Part shown: positions 1-8,528 of the stretch, in pieces | Numbering within the stretch: position 1 is the first letter of the stretch | Layout: every line of letters begins with the position of its first letter | NCBI RefSeq assembly: GCF_028737315.1 | Contig: NZ_JAQZAO010000012.1 | Coordinates: 88,129-152,128, forward strand | Direction: 5' to 3' | DNA from: Actinomycetospora lemnae | GTDB lineage: Bacteria > Actinomycetota > Actinomycetes > Mycobacteriales > Pseudonocardiaceae | Length of the DNA stretch: 64,000 nt | Made by a program: the position numbers and the translations under genes | Notes under the pieces: model-generated | The model's input: the letters and a program-made list of their open reading frames with translations, nothing else | Database searches by the model: none | Told to the model about the DNA's origin: nothing

Positions 1-54
1 GAGGTGCCCCGTGACCATCGCCCGCACGTCCTGGCCGGTCGCCACGCTCCCCAT
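1..54 (-). CDS. 5' end of a leftward gene, product unknown
   Basis: Only the first 18 codons are inside the window (MGSVATGQDVRAMVTGHL), so no family can be assigned. The ATG at 54 is preceded on its own strand by an AGGAGG Shine-Dalgarno box (complement of 64-69) at a spacing of about nine bases. That is the main reason to believe it. A GTG directly before the ATG is an alternative start. The gene diverges from the PucR-type regulator at 190, leaving about 135 bases for a shared promoter region. PucR family regulators often control a divergent neighbour, so regulation by it is a plausible inference. Confidence 0.5.
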   Translation of the reverse strand, partial: MGSVATGQDVRAMVTGHL

Positions 55-189
55 CACCGCGCTCCTCCTGCTCGCATCGTCCGACGGGCGGGACGGTCCC
101 GCCCTCCCCGTCGAGCATGCGACGACGCGGCGCCGAGCTGGTTGTAGGATCGGCCAATTCCCGGTCTCCGCGTTGTCGAGAGGTGACCG

Positions 190-1737
190 ATGATCACGTT
201 GGACCGCCTCGTCGACGTCCTGGCCGGCAGCGGCGCCCGACTCGCCGGTGGAGCCCGTGCCCGCGAGGTCGTGCTGCGGAGCCTGGTCGTGCACGACCCC
301 AGCGATCCGCGCCCCACCACGGGTGACGTCTTCCTGGCCGTCGGGATCGACGCGCCGGCGGAGGCGGTCGCCCTGGCCGAGCAGGCGCGCGCGACCGTCG
401 TGCTCGTCCGCGCCCCGGCGCCGCTCGAGCCCGCGACCTCCGCCGCCGCCGAGCACGCGGGGATCGCCGTCGTGCTCGCCGACCCCGAGGCCTCGTGGAG
501 CCACCTCACCGGGCTGGCCTACGGGCTCGTCCTCGAGGGCCGGGAGACCGCGTCGGGCCGCGGTCCGACCGACCTGTTCGCCCTGGCCGACACCCTTGCC
601 GCCGCGCTCCGCGGCTCCTCGGTGGTGATCGAGGACCAGCTCTCCCGCGTGCTGGCCTACTCCAGCTCCGACGACGGCGTCGACGCGGTCCGCGCGCGCA
701 CCATCCTCGGGCGGCGGCTCCCCGACACCGTGCGGGAGCTCTTCGCCGCGCGCGGCGTGTTCCGCCACCTCGCCGCCTCCGACGAGCCCCTGTTCGTCGA
801 GCCCTCCCCCGCGCACGGGCTCGGCGGACGCATGGTCATCGCCGTGCGGGCCGGCCGCGAGCTCCTCGGCTCCCTGTGGGTCGAGACCGCCACCGCGTTC
901 GAGCCCGCCCGCCGGCGGGTCCTCGAGGACGGCGCCCGGACCGCGGCGCTGCACCTGCTGCGCTCCCGCGCCAGCGCCGACCTGGAGCGCCAGGTGGAGT
1001 CCGACCTGGTCACACGCCTGATCGAGGGCACCGGCGACGCCCCCGCCATGATCAGCCGACTCGGTCTGCCCGCCACCGGGCTGCGCGTCGTGGCGCTGCA
1101 GGCCCACGTCGAGGACGAGCAGCACGCCGGGGTGCTGCTGACCTTCGAGCACGTCACCACGGGCTTCGGGTGGTCACGGCCGGGCCGCAGCGCGCTGTTC
1201 GCCCACACCGTCTACACCCTGTTGCCGGTCGGCGACGAGTTGATCGAGGCCGCCCGCACGTGGGTGGCGTCGGTGCGCGCCGGCCTGCCCGCGCACGTCG
1301 GTCTCGTCGCCGGGATCGGGGGTGCCGCCGACGCGACCATGCTGCCCGCCAGCCGGCGCGAGGCGGACGAGTGCCTGGCGCTGCACGTCGCGCGCCCGGA
1401 CCTCCCACCCGTGGCCTACGACGAGTCGTGGGACCGGATCGTGCTGCGCCGCCTCCGGGCCGTCGCCGCCGCCGGCCGCATGCCCGAGCGCAGTCCCGTG
1501 GCCGAGCTCCGACGCCACGACCGGCAGCACGGCACGCACCACGTCGCGACCCTGCGCGCGTGGCTGGCCGCCCACGGCGACGTCGGGACCGCCGCCGCGG
1601 CCCTCGACGTCCACCCGAACACCGTCCGCTACCGGTTGCGGAAGATGGACGAGGCCACCCCCCTCGCCACCGACCACCCCGACCAGCGACTCGCCCTGAT
1701 CGTCGCCCTCGCGGCCATGGACGAGGACGGGGTCTAG
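190..1737 (+). CDS. PucR family transcriptional regulator
   Basis: A 515-residue cytoplasmic DNA-binding regulator. The C-terminus (about residues 455-500) carries the PucR helix-turn-helix, with the typical run ALDVHPNTVRYRLRKM near the end. The middle has the GGDEF-like region seen in CdaR/PucR proteins, and the N-terminus is a sensing domain whose ligand cannot be read from sequence. The length fits the family. The ATG at 190 follows GAGAGGTGA with good spacing. The gene diverges from the partial gene at 1-54, a likely target. Its stop overlaps the stop of the convergent DUF3040 gene by four bases. Confidence 0.87.
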   Translation: MITLDRLVDVLAGSGARLAGGARAREVVLRSLVVHDPSDPRPTTGDVFLAVGIDAPAEAVALAEQARATVVLVRAPAPLEPATSAAAEHAGIAVVLADPEASWSHLTGLAYGLVLEGRETASGRGPTDLFALADTLAAALRGSSVVIEDQLSRVLAYSSSDDGVDAVRARTILGRRLPDTVRELFAARGVFRHLAASDEPLFVEPSPAHGLGGRMVIAVRAGRELLGSLWVETATAFEPARRRVLEDGARTAALHLLRSRASADLERQVESDLVTRLIEGTGDAPAMISRLGLPATGLRVVALQAHVEDEQHAGVLLTFEHVTTGFGWSRPGRSALFAHTVYTLLPVGDELIEAARTWVASVRAGLPAHVGLVAGIGGAADATMLPASRREADECLALHVARPDLPPVAYDESWDRIVLRRLRAVAAAGRMPERSPVAELRRHDRQHGTHHVATLRAWLAAHGDVGTAAAALDVHPNTVRYRLRKMDEATPLATDHPDQRLALIVALAAMDEDGV

Positions 1738-2156
1738 CGCGGCGTCGCCTCCGGCCCGCCTCCGCCGCCGGGTCCCTCGCGCACGAGGGGCGCACGCCGG
1801 AGCCGGTGGACCAGCCAGGCGAGCAGGACGGTCACCGCCACGAAGAACGTCGCCGGTGCCGGGGCGTTCGCCACGACCATCAGCAGCGCCAGCGCGGCGG
1901 AGACCACGGCCGCCAGGGTGTGGAACGCCAGCTCGAACCTCCGCCGCCGGCGGGCCCGCCGCGCCCACGTGGAGAAGGCCGTGGACCACGCGGGGTCCTC
2001 GGCGAGCAGGTGGTTCTCGATGTCGAGCAACGCGGCGCGTTCGCGGTCGTCGAGCACGTCGGGCCTCCCGTCGGGCCTCGTGTCGGAGGGGTCGGCGCAG
2101 GGTCGGGCCCGAGCCTGCTCCCCGTCCCACCCGGGATCGTTGTCCCTGGACGACAA
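1734..2156 (-). CDS. DUF3040 domain membrane protein
   Basis: A 140-residue protein of the actinobacterial DUF3040 family. The family core is visible at about residues 35-60 (LDDRERAALLDIENHLLAEDP), followed by a basic stretch and two predicted membrane helices (about 75-95 and 100-117). The N-terminus is acidic and disordered, and the C-terminus is a Gly-rich tail. The function of the family is not known; it is usually a small inner-membrane protein. The gene is convergent with the PucR gene and shares four bases with it. Confidence 0.75.
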   Translation of the reverse strand: MSSRDNDPGWDGEQARARPCADPSDTRPDGRPDVLDDRERAALLDIENHLLAEDPAWSTAFSTWARRARRRRRFELAFHTLAAVVSAALALLMVVANAPAPATFFVAVTVLLAWLVHRLRRAPLVREGPGGGGGPEATPR

Positions 2157-2272
2157 GGTCCGCCGGTGCGGTTGTCGGTCCGCGACATCCGCTCCCGCGG
2201 GCGGCCCACGCAGGGTGGTGGGGCGGATCGACGGACCGGTCGGACCGGTCGCCCAACCGGGAGGTGCACCTC

Positions 2273-2728
2273 GTGACGGAGAGCGGTCGCGCGTGGCTCA
2301 GCGCGCAGGGCTACCAGCAGGTCCTCGACGAGCTCGACCAGCTGCTGCTGAGTCACCGGTCCGGTCCGCCCCGACAGGACGGCGACGACGACGCCTGGGC
2401 GCGTCATCGGTGGCGCGAGCGTCGCATCCGGTACCTCCAGGAGCTCGTGCTCGGAGCCGCCGTCGGCGGTGCACCGCCGGACGACGGCGTCGCCGAGCCG
2501 GGGATGGTGCTCACCGTCCGCCTCGACGACGCGGCGGAGACGGACACGTTCCTCCTCGCGGAGAGCGGCGTCCCGGCCGACCGGGAGATCGACGTCTACT
2601 CGCCGGCTTCGCCGATCGGACAGGCGGTGCTCGGAGCGCACGAAGGGGACACCCGCCCCTGCCGCCTCCCCGACGGGCACACGATCTCGATCACGCTCGT
2701 CGCCGCGACGCCCTACGACCGGGGTTGA
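2273..2728 (+). CDS. GreA/GreB-like elongation factor domain protein
   Basis: A 151-residue protein resembling GreA/GreB factors, which bind the secondary channel of RNA polymerase and stimulate cleavage of backtracked RNA. The N-terminal helical part (about residues 1-65) would be the coiled coil, and it contains an acidic DDDAWARHRWRERR stretch. The C-terminal part (about 75-150) has the FKBP-like fold signature SPASPIGQAVLGAHEGD, close to the Gre motif SP(x)GxALLGxxxGD. The GTG at 2273 has GGAGG eight bases upstream and replaces a much longer open frame. The divergent N-terminus means it may be a Gre-fold regulator rather than a true cleavage factor. Confidence 0.72.
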   Translation: MTESGRAWLSAQGYQQVLDELDQLLLSHRSGPPRQDGDDDAWARHRWRERRIRYLQELVLGAAVGGAPPDDGVAEPGMVLTVRLDDAAETDTFLLAESGVPADREIDVYSPASPIGQAVLGAHEGDTRPCRLPDGHTISITLVAATPYDRG

Positions 2729-2816
2729 TCAGCGGTGGTCGGCCGCGCACGATCCGGCGGGGACGTCGGCGCGCCCCGCGCCGTCCGACGGGCACGTGCG
2801 AGGACCGGGAGGTCGC

Positions 2817-3275
2817 GTGAGCACGAGCGACGACCACGAGACGCCCACGGTGAGCCGGCGCAGTGCGCTGATCGCCACCACCGCGCTGGGGCTGGCGGGG
2901 TGCGCGGCCCCGGAGCCCGAGCCCCCGCCGCGGCCCCGGGGCGGAGGGCTCCCGTTCACCACGGCGCCGGGTCCCGGGTCGGGCGCGGCGGGCACCGTGG
3001 TCGGTCCGGCCGCGGACGTCCCGGTCGGCGGCGGCACGGTCTTCCCGGCCCTCGAGGTCGTCGTCACCCAACCGACCGCGGGGCGGTACGAGGGCTTCTC
3101 CGCCGTCTGCACCCACACCGCGTGCATCGTCGCCGACGTCTCGGACGGGACGATCAACTGCCCCTGTCACGGGAGCCGCTTCAACCTCGACGGCACCGTC
3201 GCGCGCGGCCCCGCTGAACGATCACTCACCGTGAGATCGGTCCGCGTCGACGCAGGACAACTCCTGCTCGAATGA
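2817..3275 (+). CDS. Rieske (2Fe-2S) lipoprotein with Tat signal
   Basis: A 152-residue secreted iron-sulfur protein. Twin arginines at 14-15 (SRRSALIA) and a lipobox ending at Cys29 (LGLAGC) suggest folded export by Tat and lipid anchoring outside the membrane. The cluster ligands are C98-x-H100 and C115-P-C-H118. Cys103 and Cys117 match the extra disulfide pair of high-potential Rieske domains. A Pro-rich linker separates anchor and domain. The GTG at 2817 follows GGAGGTCGC. No cytochrome partner is adjacent, so its electron acceptor is unknown. It may be a stand-alone QcrA-like or ferredoxin-type domain. Confidence 0.85.
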   Translation: MSTSDDHETPTVSRRSALIATTALGLAGCAAPEPEPPPRPRGGGLPFTTAPGPGSGAAGTVVGPAADVPVGGGTVFPALEVVVTQPTAGRYEGFSAVCTHTACIVADVSDGTINCPCHGSRFNLDGTVARGPAERSLTVRSVRVDAGQLLLE

Positions 3276-3354
3276 TGTAGCGTGCTCACCCTGAGTGTCG
3301 ACATCGGTGTGTCGTGCCGGTGCGTCGCCCACGACGTGGCTCTCGGGGGGTCCG

Positions 3355-5553
3355 ATGAAGCGCTTTGGCCAGTACGAGCTCCAGTCGCTGATCGGTCGTG
3401 GCGGGATGGGCGAGGTCTACCTCGCCCACGACGACCGGCGCGATCGGGAGGTCGCCCTGAAGCTGCTGCCCGAGGGGCTCGGGAAGGACGCCGACTACGA
3501 GCGGCGCTTCCGCCGCGAGTCGTACCGGGCGGCGCGCCTCCGCGAGCCGCACGTGATCCCGATCCACGACTACGGCGAGGTCGACGGGCGGCTGTACATC
3601 GACATGCGCCTCGTCGACGGCCAGGACCTCGCGACGCTGCTGGCCGCCGAGGGCGCGCTCCCGCCCGAGCGCGCTGTCGCCCTGGTGGGCCAGGTGGCCG
3701 AGGCGCTGGACGCGGCGCACGAGGCCGACCTCATCCACCGCGACGTCAAGCCGGCCAACATCCTCGTGACGCCCAACGACTTCGTCTACGTCGCCGACTT
3801 CGGCATCGCGCACAGCGTCGGCCAGACGCAGTCCACGGCGACCTCGAACGGCGCCGCCGCCGGCACCCTCGACTACATGGCGCCCGAGCGCTTCACCAAC
3901 GGCACCATCGGGCCCCGCACGGACGTCTACTCGCTGGCCTGCGTGCTGTTCGAGTGCCTGACCGGGACGAAGCCGTTCCTCGGCGGCGACTTCCCCACGC
4001 AGGTGTACGCCCACGTCTACCTCGAGCCGCGCCGTCCGAGCGAGATCAACCCCGGCGTCTCCGCCGCGCTCGACGCGGTCGTCGCGCGCGGCCTGGCCAA
4101 GGACCCCGACGAGCGCTTCGCCAGCGCCGGGGATCTCGCCCGGGCGGCGCGGGAGGCCCTGCACGCCGGCCAGACGGTCGGGTTCGCCACGGCGGCACCG
4201 ACGGCGGCCGCCACCACCGTCAGCCCGATGGCGCCCCCGGCCGGGGCCACCGCCGTCCTCGCGGCGCCGACGGGGACCTCCGACCCCACCACCACCATCC
4301 CGGCCCCCCGCGTGGGCGACGCCGATGCGGCCCACGTCTCGCCGACGGGGTCGCCGTCGACCCCGTCGACACCACCGGCCGCACCGCCGACGCCACCGCC
4401 CGCCCCGCCGACACCACCGCCGACACCACCCGCCCGGCCCGCGGGCGACGGCTCCGGCGGCTCGGCCCCGAAGCGACGGCGGGCCCTCGTGACGGTGCTG
4501 GTCGCGGTCGGCGCGGTGCTCGCGGTCCTCGCGGCGGTCGGGCTGGTGGCCCTGCTCGGCGGCACGAGCTCGCCCGGCGGGGCGTCGCCGGGGGTGCCGT
4601 TCGACCCGGAGGCCGGACCCCGCGTGGTCGCCACCAGCGTCGCCCGTCCCACCGTCGGCGCGACGGTCCAGGTCGGCTCGACGCCGGGGTACATGGAGAT
4701 CGCGCCGAGCGGCGACTTCGGCTACATCGCGAACCGCGCGGCCGGCGTCATCACGGTCTTCGACACGACGCGCAACGCGCCGACCGGCGTCATCCCGGTG
4801 CCCGACGGCGGCCCCCAGTTCGTCGCGTTCTCGCCCGACGGCTCCCGCGCGTACGTCAGCATCTTCAACCAGGACTACAGCCTCAACGAGGTCGGCGTCC
4901 TGGACACGGAGAGCGGCACCTTCATCGCCCGGGTGCCCACCGGCAAGCGCCCCTTCGCGCTCGACGTCAGCCCCGACGGCCGCAAGGTCTACGTGCCCAA
5001 CCACGACTCGGGCTCGCTGACGGTCATCGACACCGCGACGAACACCGTCGTCAACACCATCGCGCTCGCGCCCAACCCGCACTGGGTCGACATCTCCCCC
5101 GACGGCACCCGGGTCTACGCGGCCAATCACGAGTCCAACGTCATCTCGACGATCGACACGAGCACGGACACGGTGCTCGGCACCGTGGCCGTCGGCAAGA
5201 GCCCGCACTCGATCATCCGGCACACGACGAAGCCGCTGGTCTTCAACGCGAACTACGACGACAGCAGCGTCTCGGTGACCGACGTGAACACCAACCGCGT
5301 CGTCGCCACCATCCCCACCGCGAGCCACCCGCAGGACATCACGCTCAGCGCCGACGGCAAGCACGCCTACCTGGCGACGGTGGACGCGAACTTCATCCAG
5401 GTCCTGGACACCACGACCTTCAGGCTCACGGGCGAGGTCCCGACGGGGCGGGGTCCGACGAGCATCGCGGTGTCCCCGGACGGGCGGCAGGGCTACGCCA
5501 CCAACCTGCTGGACGGCAGCGTCACCGTCATCAACCTGGCCAGCACGGCCTGA
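3355..5553 (+). CDS. Ser/Thr protein kinase with YVTN beta-propeller sensor domain
   Basis: A 732-residue receptor kinase of PknB/PknD type. The cytoplasmic kinase domain (about 1-270) has an intact glycine loop (GRGGMGEVY), Lys36, catalytic H128-R-D and D148-F-G with an APE motif, so it should be active. A Pro/Ala/Thr-rich linker (about 280-375) leads to one membrane helix (about 377-403). The extracellular part (430-732) is a six- to seven-bladed YVTN propeller with repeated PDG/YV and DT-x-T motifs. The ATG at 3355 follows a G-rich box (GGGGGG) and starts exactly at the kinase domain; the longer open frame from 3295 is less likely. It is followed by a GTPase-like gene and a degenerate paralogue. 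Confidence 0.88.
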   Translation: MKRFGQYELQSLIGRGGMGEVYLAHDDRRDREVALKLLPEGLGKDADYERRFRRESYRAARLREPHVIPIHDYGEVDGRLYIDMRLVDGQDLATLLAAEGALPPERAVALVGQVAEALDAAHEADLIHRDVKPANILVTPNDFVYVADFGIAHSVGQTQSTATSNGAAAGTLDYMAPERFTNGTIGPRTDVYSLACVLFECLTGTKPFLGGDFPTQVYAHVYLEPRRPSEINPGVSAALDAVVARGLAKDPDERFASAGDLARAAREALHAGQTVGFATAAPTAAATTVSPMAPPAGATAVLAAPTGTSDPTTTIPAPRVGDADAAHVSPTGSPSTPSTPPAAPPTPPPAPPTPPPTPPARPAGDGSGGSAPKRRRALVTVLVAVGAVLAVLAAVGLVALLGGTSSPGGASPGVPFDPEAGPRVVATSVARPTVGATVQVGSTPGYMEIAPSGDFGYIANRAAGVITVFDTTRNAPTGVIPVPDGGPQFVAFSPDGSRAYVSIFNQDYSLNEVGVLDTESGTFIARVPTGKRPFALDVSPDGRKVYVPNHDSGSLTVIDTATNTVVNTIALAPNPHWVDISPDGTRVYAANHESNVISTIDTSTDTVLGTVAVGKSPHSIIRHTTKPLVFNANYDDSSVSVTDVNTNRVVATIPTASHPQDITLSADGKHAYLATVDANFIQVLDTTTFRLTGEVPTGRGPTSIAVSPDGRQGYATNLLDGSVTVINLASTA

Positions 5554-5557
5554 GCCC

Positions 5558-6235
5558 GTGGCCCTGGTCAGCGCGGCGGCTCCCGTGTCCGCGCGTCGTC
5601 CGCTGCCTCCGTGGGGCCGGCTCGTCGTCGTGACGGGCGGCCCGCGGTCCGGGCGGACGACCGTCGTCAACGCCCTGCTCGGCGCACCCGCCGTGCCGGA
5701 CGGTCGGCTGCCGTGCACCGACCCGACCGTCCTCGTGCGGTGGGGCGACCGGCCCGGGAGCCACATGTACCGCAGCCCGGACGACCGCCCCGACTGGTTC
5801 AGCCTCGAACAGCTCGTCGGGTGGGCCGCGGCCTCGGCCGCGCCGTTCATGGCGTTCGCCGACGTCCTGTACCCGAGCGAGCTGCTCCGGGAGGTCGCCC
5901 TCGTCGACGGCCTCGCCGACGACCCCGGTCCGGCCGACCGTCCCCACCTGCGTGTGCACGTGATCGACGCGACCGTGGGTGCGGCGCCCGACGCGGGCGC
6001 CGAGCCGGCGCTCCTGGTGCTCACCAAGCTCGACCTGGTGGACGCCGACGAGCGCGACGCCTGCCGTACCGCGGTGCTCGCGCCGTGGGGCGACGACGTC
6101 CCGCACGTCGTCGTCGACGCCCCGCGGACGCTGCGAGCGCTCGCGAAGCGCAGCGGCCGGGCCTACGTCGCGTCCGGCGGTGCCGCCCTGCTCCACGCCG
6201 TCCGGCGCCTGGCGCAGGGCCGGCGGGCCGTCTGA
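5558..6235 (+). CDS. GTPase-like P-loop protein with altered Walker A
   Basis: A 225-residue protein resembling small GTPases of the dynamin/Era class that accompany some actinobacterial PknB-type kinases. The P-loop reads G27-GPRS-G32-R33-T34, so Arg replaces the invariant Walker A lysine. The guanine-specificity motif is TKLD in LVLTKLDLVDADE, and a C-terminal SGRAYVASGGAALL helix follows. Loss of the lysine suggests weak or absent hydrolysis. The GTG at 5558 lies four bases after the kinase stop; GTG 5585 is an alternative. It is probably cotranscribed with both kinase genes and may be a partner in their signalling (inference). Confidence 0.62.
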   Translation: MALVSAAAPVSARRPLPPWGRLVVVTGGPRSGRTTVVNALLGAPAVPDGRLPCTDPTVLVRWGDRPGSHMYRSPDDRPDWFSLEQLVGWAAASAAPFMAFADVLYPSELLREVALVDGLADDPGPADRPHLRVHVIDATVGAAPDAGAEPALLVLTKLDLVDADERDACRTAVLAPWGDDVPHVVVDAPRTLRALAKRSGRAYVASGGAALLHAVRRLAQGRRAV

Positions 6236-6255
6236 CCAGGCCCGCTGGGACTCCG

Positions 6256-7731
6256 GTGGAGCCGCGACGGTTCGGCCCCTACCGCCTCGAGCGGTTGATC
6301 GAGGCCGGAGGCACGGGCGAGGTGTACGAGGCCGTCGACGTCGAGCGGGACCGCCCGGTCGCGCTGAAGCTGTCGCCGGAGGACCCCGCCCTCCGGGAGC
6401 GGTTCCGCCGCGCCTGCCGCCTCGCCGCCCGCCTGCGGGACCCGCACGTCATCCCCATCCACGACTACGGCGAGGTCGACCGTCGCCCGTACCTCGAGAT
6501 GAGGCTCGTCGACGACGGGGTCACGCTGGCGTCGCTGCTCCGGACGCACGGCCCGCTCGACCCGGCGCGCGCCGTGCGGCTCGTGGGCCAGGTCGCCGAG
6601 GCCCTGGACGCCGCCCACCACGACGGCCTCGTGCACGGGGACGTCCGGGCCGAGGACGTCCTGGTCACCCCGCAGGACTTCGTCTACGTGCTCGACGTCG
6701 GCGCGGTCGGGGCGCCCGACGACGTCGACGCACGGGCCGACGTCGCGGCGCTCGCCCGGCTGCTCGGCGCGTGCCTGGCGGGGTCCGCCACGCCCGCGGA
6801 CCTCGACGCCGTCGTCCGGCGCGGGGCGGCCCACGGCTACCCCAGCGCCGGCGCCCTGGCCACGGCGGCGCGACAGGCCCTCGAGGCGCCTCCGCTCCCG
6901 GACCCCGGGCCGGGTCTGACCCTCGTCGAGCGGGCCGGGGGCGCCCTCGTCCTCGCGGTCGCGGTGGTCCTCCTCGCGGTCACGCTGCTCGCCTCGCCGG
7001 ACGTCCGGCCCATGGCGTCACCGCGACCGGGGGCGAGCGGACCGGTCGGCGTGGGGCACAGCCACGCCGTCCCCGAGATCACCGACCTGGTCCCGACGGC
7101 GCCGTCGCCCGTCGCCATGACGATCACCGGCGACGGGCGCCTCGGCTGGATCGCGCACCGGGACATCCGCGCGGTCACGGTGCTGGACCTGTTCTCCCGG
7201 GCGACGGTGGCGACGATCCCGATGCCCGCCCCACCGCGGGAGATCGTCCTCGACCGGACGGGGCAGCAGGCCTCCGTCCGCTGCCGGGAGGACGGCGGCA
7301 CGGTCGACCAGGTCGTCACCGTGGACGTGCCGAGCCGCACCGTCAGGCGCACCGAGGTGGTCCCACCGGCCCCGGAGGGGCGGGGACCGACCGCCCACGC
7401 CGTCTCCCCGGACGGCTCGCGCCTCGCCGTCGCGAACCGGGACGACGACACCGTCTCGCTCATCGACGCCCGGACCGGCCAGGTGGCCGCGACGGTCCCC
7501 GTCGGTCAGGGGCCCGAGGACGTCGCGTTCGCCCCGGACGGCCGGTACCTCTACACCGCCGACACCGCCGGTCGCACCGTCACGTCCGTCGAGGTCGGGA
7601 CCGGACGGGTCAGCGCGACCGTGCAGGTCGGCGGCTCCCCCGCCGCCGTGGCGCCCGAGCCCCACGGCCGCCTGGCCTACGTGACCCTCGTCGACGAGGC
7701 ACGCCTCGCGACCCTCTCGATCGGCCACTGA
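6256..7731 (+). CDS. degenerate Ser/Thr kinase with YVTN propeller (probable pseudokinase)
   Basis: A 491-residue paralogue of the kinase at 3355. The glycine loop (EAGGTGEVYEA) and Lys38 remain, but the catalytic loop is H127-G-D-V-R-A-E-D instead of HRDxKxxN. DFG has become D147-V-G, and the activation segment with its APE motif is missing: the chain passes almost directly to helix F-like sequence. One membrane helix lies at about 228-245, then a short YVTN propeller. The shared run PHVIPIHDYGEVD shows recent common descent with the upstream kinase. The GTG at 6256 aligns with the start of the kinase fold. It is probably a signalling scaffold or ligand-binding receptor, with weak catalysis at best. 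Confidence 0.77.
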   Translation: MEPRRFGPYRLERLIEAGGTGEVYEAVDVERDRPVALKLSPEDPALRERFRRACRLAARLRDPHVIPIHDYGEVDRRPYLEMRLVDDGVTLASLLRTHGPLDPARAVRLVGQVAEALDAAHHDGLVHGDVRAEDVLVTPQDFVYVLDVGAVGAPDDVDARADVAALARLLGACLAGSATPADLDAVVRRGAAHGYPSAGALATAARQALEAPPLPDPGPGLTLVERAGGALVLAVAVVLLAVTLLASPDVRPMASPRPGASGPVGVGHSHAVPEITDLVPTAPSPVAMTITGDGRLGWIAHRDIRAVTVLDLFSRATVATIPMPAPPREIVLDRTGQQASVRCREDGGTVDQVVTVDVPSRTVRRTEVVPPAPEGRGPTAHAVSPDGSRLAVANRDDDTVSLIDARTGQVAATVPVGQGPEDVAFAPDGRYLYTADTAGRTVTSVEVGTGRVSATVQVGGSPAAVAPEPHGRLAYVTLVDEARLATLSIGH

Positions 7732-7781
7732 CCGCACGGCGCCCCTCGCGTGCCGGCCGCGGTGGCCGGGTAGCCGTCGCC

Positions 7782-8486
7782 GTGACGACCCCGACCGACC
7801 GCCTCGTCGACGAGACCGTGGGACGTGTGGCCGGACCGGCCTTCGCGCTCGCGTCCTTCGTGCGCCGCGCGCGGGTCTTCCACCCGCACGGCCGGACGCT
7901 CACCGCGCGCCTGCACGTCCGGGGCGACGACCGGTTCGCGGGCACGGTGCTCGGGGCGGCCGGGGTCCACGACGGCGCGGTCCGCTTCTCCCGCGGAGCC
8001 GGGGTGCCCGAGCCGCTGCCCGACGTGCTGGGCCTCGCCCTGCGGCTGGACCTCGCCGACGGCCCCCAGGACCTCCTGCTCGTGTCGTCGGCACCGGCGC
8101 CGATCGCGCGCCACGCCATCCTCCCGGCACGCGACTACGGCGCCACCCACTACTCCTCGATCGTCCCCTTCCGCCTCGGCGGCACGACCGTCGTGCTCGG
8201 GGCCCGCCCGGAGCACGACCGCGAGCCGGAGCCCCTCGAGCGCCTCGCCGCCCTCGAGCGGGCGGCGGCCGACGGTCGGGTGCGGTTCACGCTGCTCGCC
8301 GCCCACACGACCGGACCGTGGAGCGCGGTGGGCGAGATCGAGCTGGGCACCGCGCTGCCCGACGAGCGCGGCGAGCGGCGTCGCCACACCCCGTTCCACG
8401 ACGCCGGCGGCATCGAGCCGGTGGGCGTCGTGAACGCGCTGCGGCGTCGCGCCTACGCCGACAGCCAGGCGGCTCGACCGTCCTGA
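7782..8486 (+). CDS. conserved hypothetical protein, possibly catalase-fold related
   Basis: A 234-residue soluble protein of a small actinobacterial family that I cannot name with certainty. It has no signal peptide or membrane helix. The stretch RGAGVPEPLPDVLGLALRL resembles the catalase G-x-P-D-x-x-G-x-A-x-R segment, and FVRRARVFHPHGRTL lies where catalase-like proteins place their N-terminal strand. No haem ligand can be assigned. The GTG at 7782 is the only start in frame after the stop at 7771. Its last codons and stop lie in the first copy of a 26-bp tandem duplication (8461-8512). Confidence 0.55.
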   Translation: MTTPTDRLVDETVGRVAGPAFALASFVRRARVFHPHGRTLTARLHVRGDDRFAGTVLGAAGVHDGAVRFSRGAGVPEPLPDVLGLALRLDLADGPQDLLLVSSAPAPIARHAILPARDYGATHYSSIVPFRLGGTTVVLGARPEHDREPEPLERLAALERAAADGRVRFTLLAAHTTGPWSAVGEIELGTALPDERGERRRHTPFHDAGGIEPVGVVNALRRRAYADSQAARPS

Positions 8487-8512
8487 ACAGCCAGGCGGCT
8501 CGACCGTCCTGA
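8461..8512. repeat. perfect 26-bp tandem duplication across a stop codon
   Basis: Positions 8461-8486 are repeated exactly at 8487-8512. The first copy encodes the C-terminal residues SQAARPS and the stop of the upstream gene. The second copy preserves the same frame and a second TGA. No unduplicated sequence is left between the copies, which points to a recent slippage or local duplication. Confidence 0.95.
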
Positions 8513-8528
8513 GCACCGGCCGGCGGCA

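Noticed and set aside
11..193. 60-codon frame beginning GTG 11
   Set aside because: It overlaps the better-supported leftward start at 54 and the PucR ribosome site, and shows no family resemblance.
495..2276. Long plus-strand open frame across the PucR and DUF3040 genes
   Set aside because: It is Arg/Pro-rich shadow translation of high-GC DNA without family sequence.
3286..6027. 913-codon minus-strand frame opposite the kinase genes
   Set aside because: It is antisense to clearly conserved kinase and propeller sequence and is composed of Arg, Val, Asp and Gly repeats typical of a shadow.
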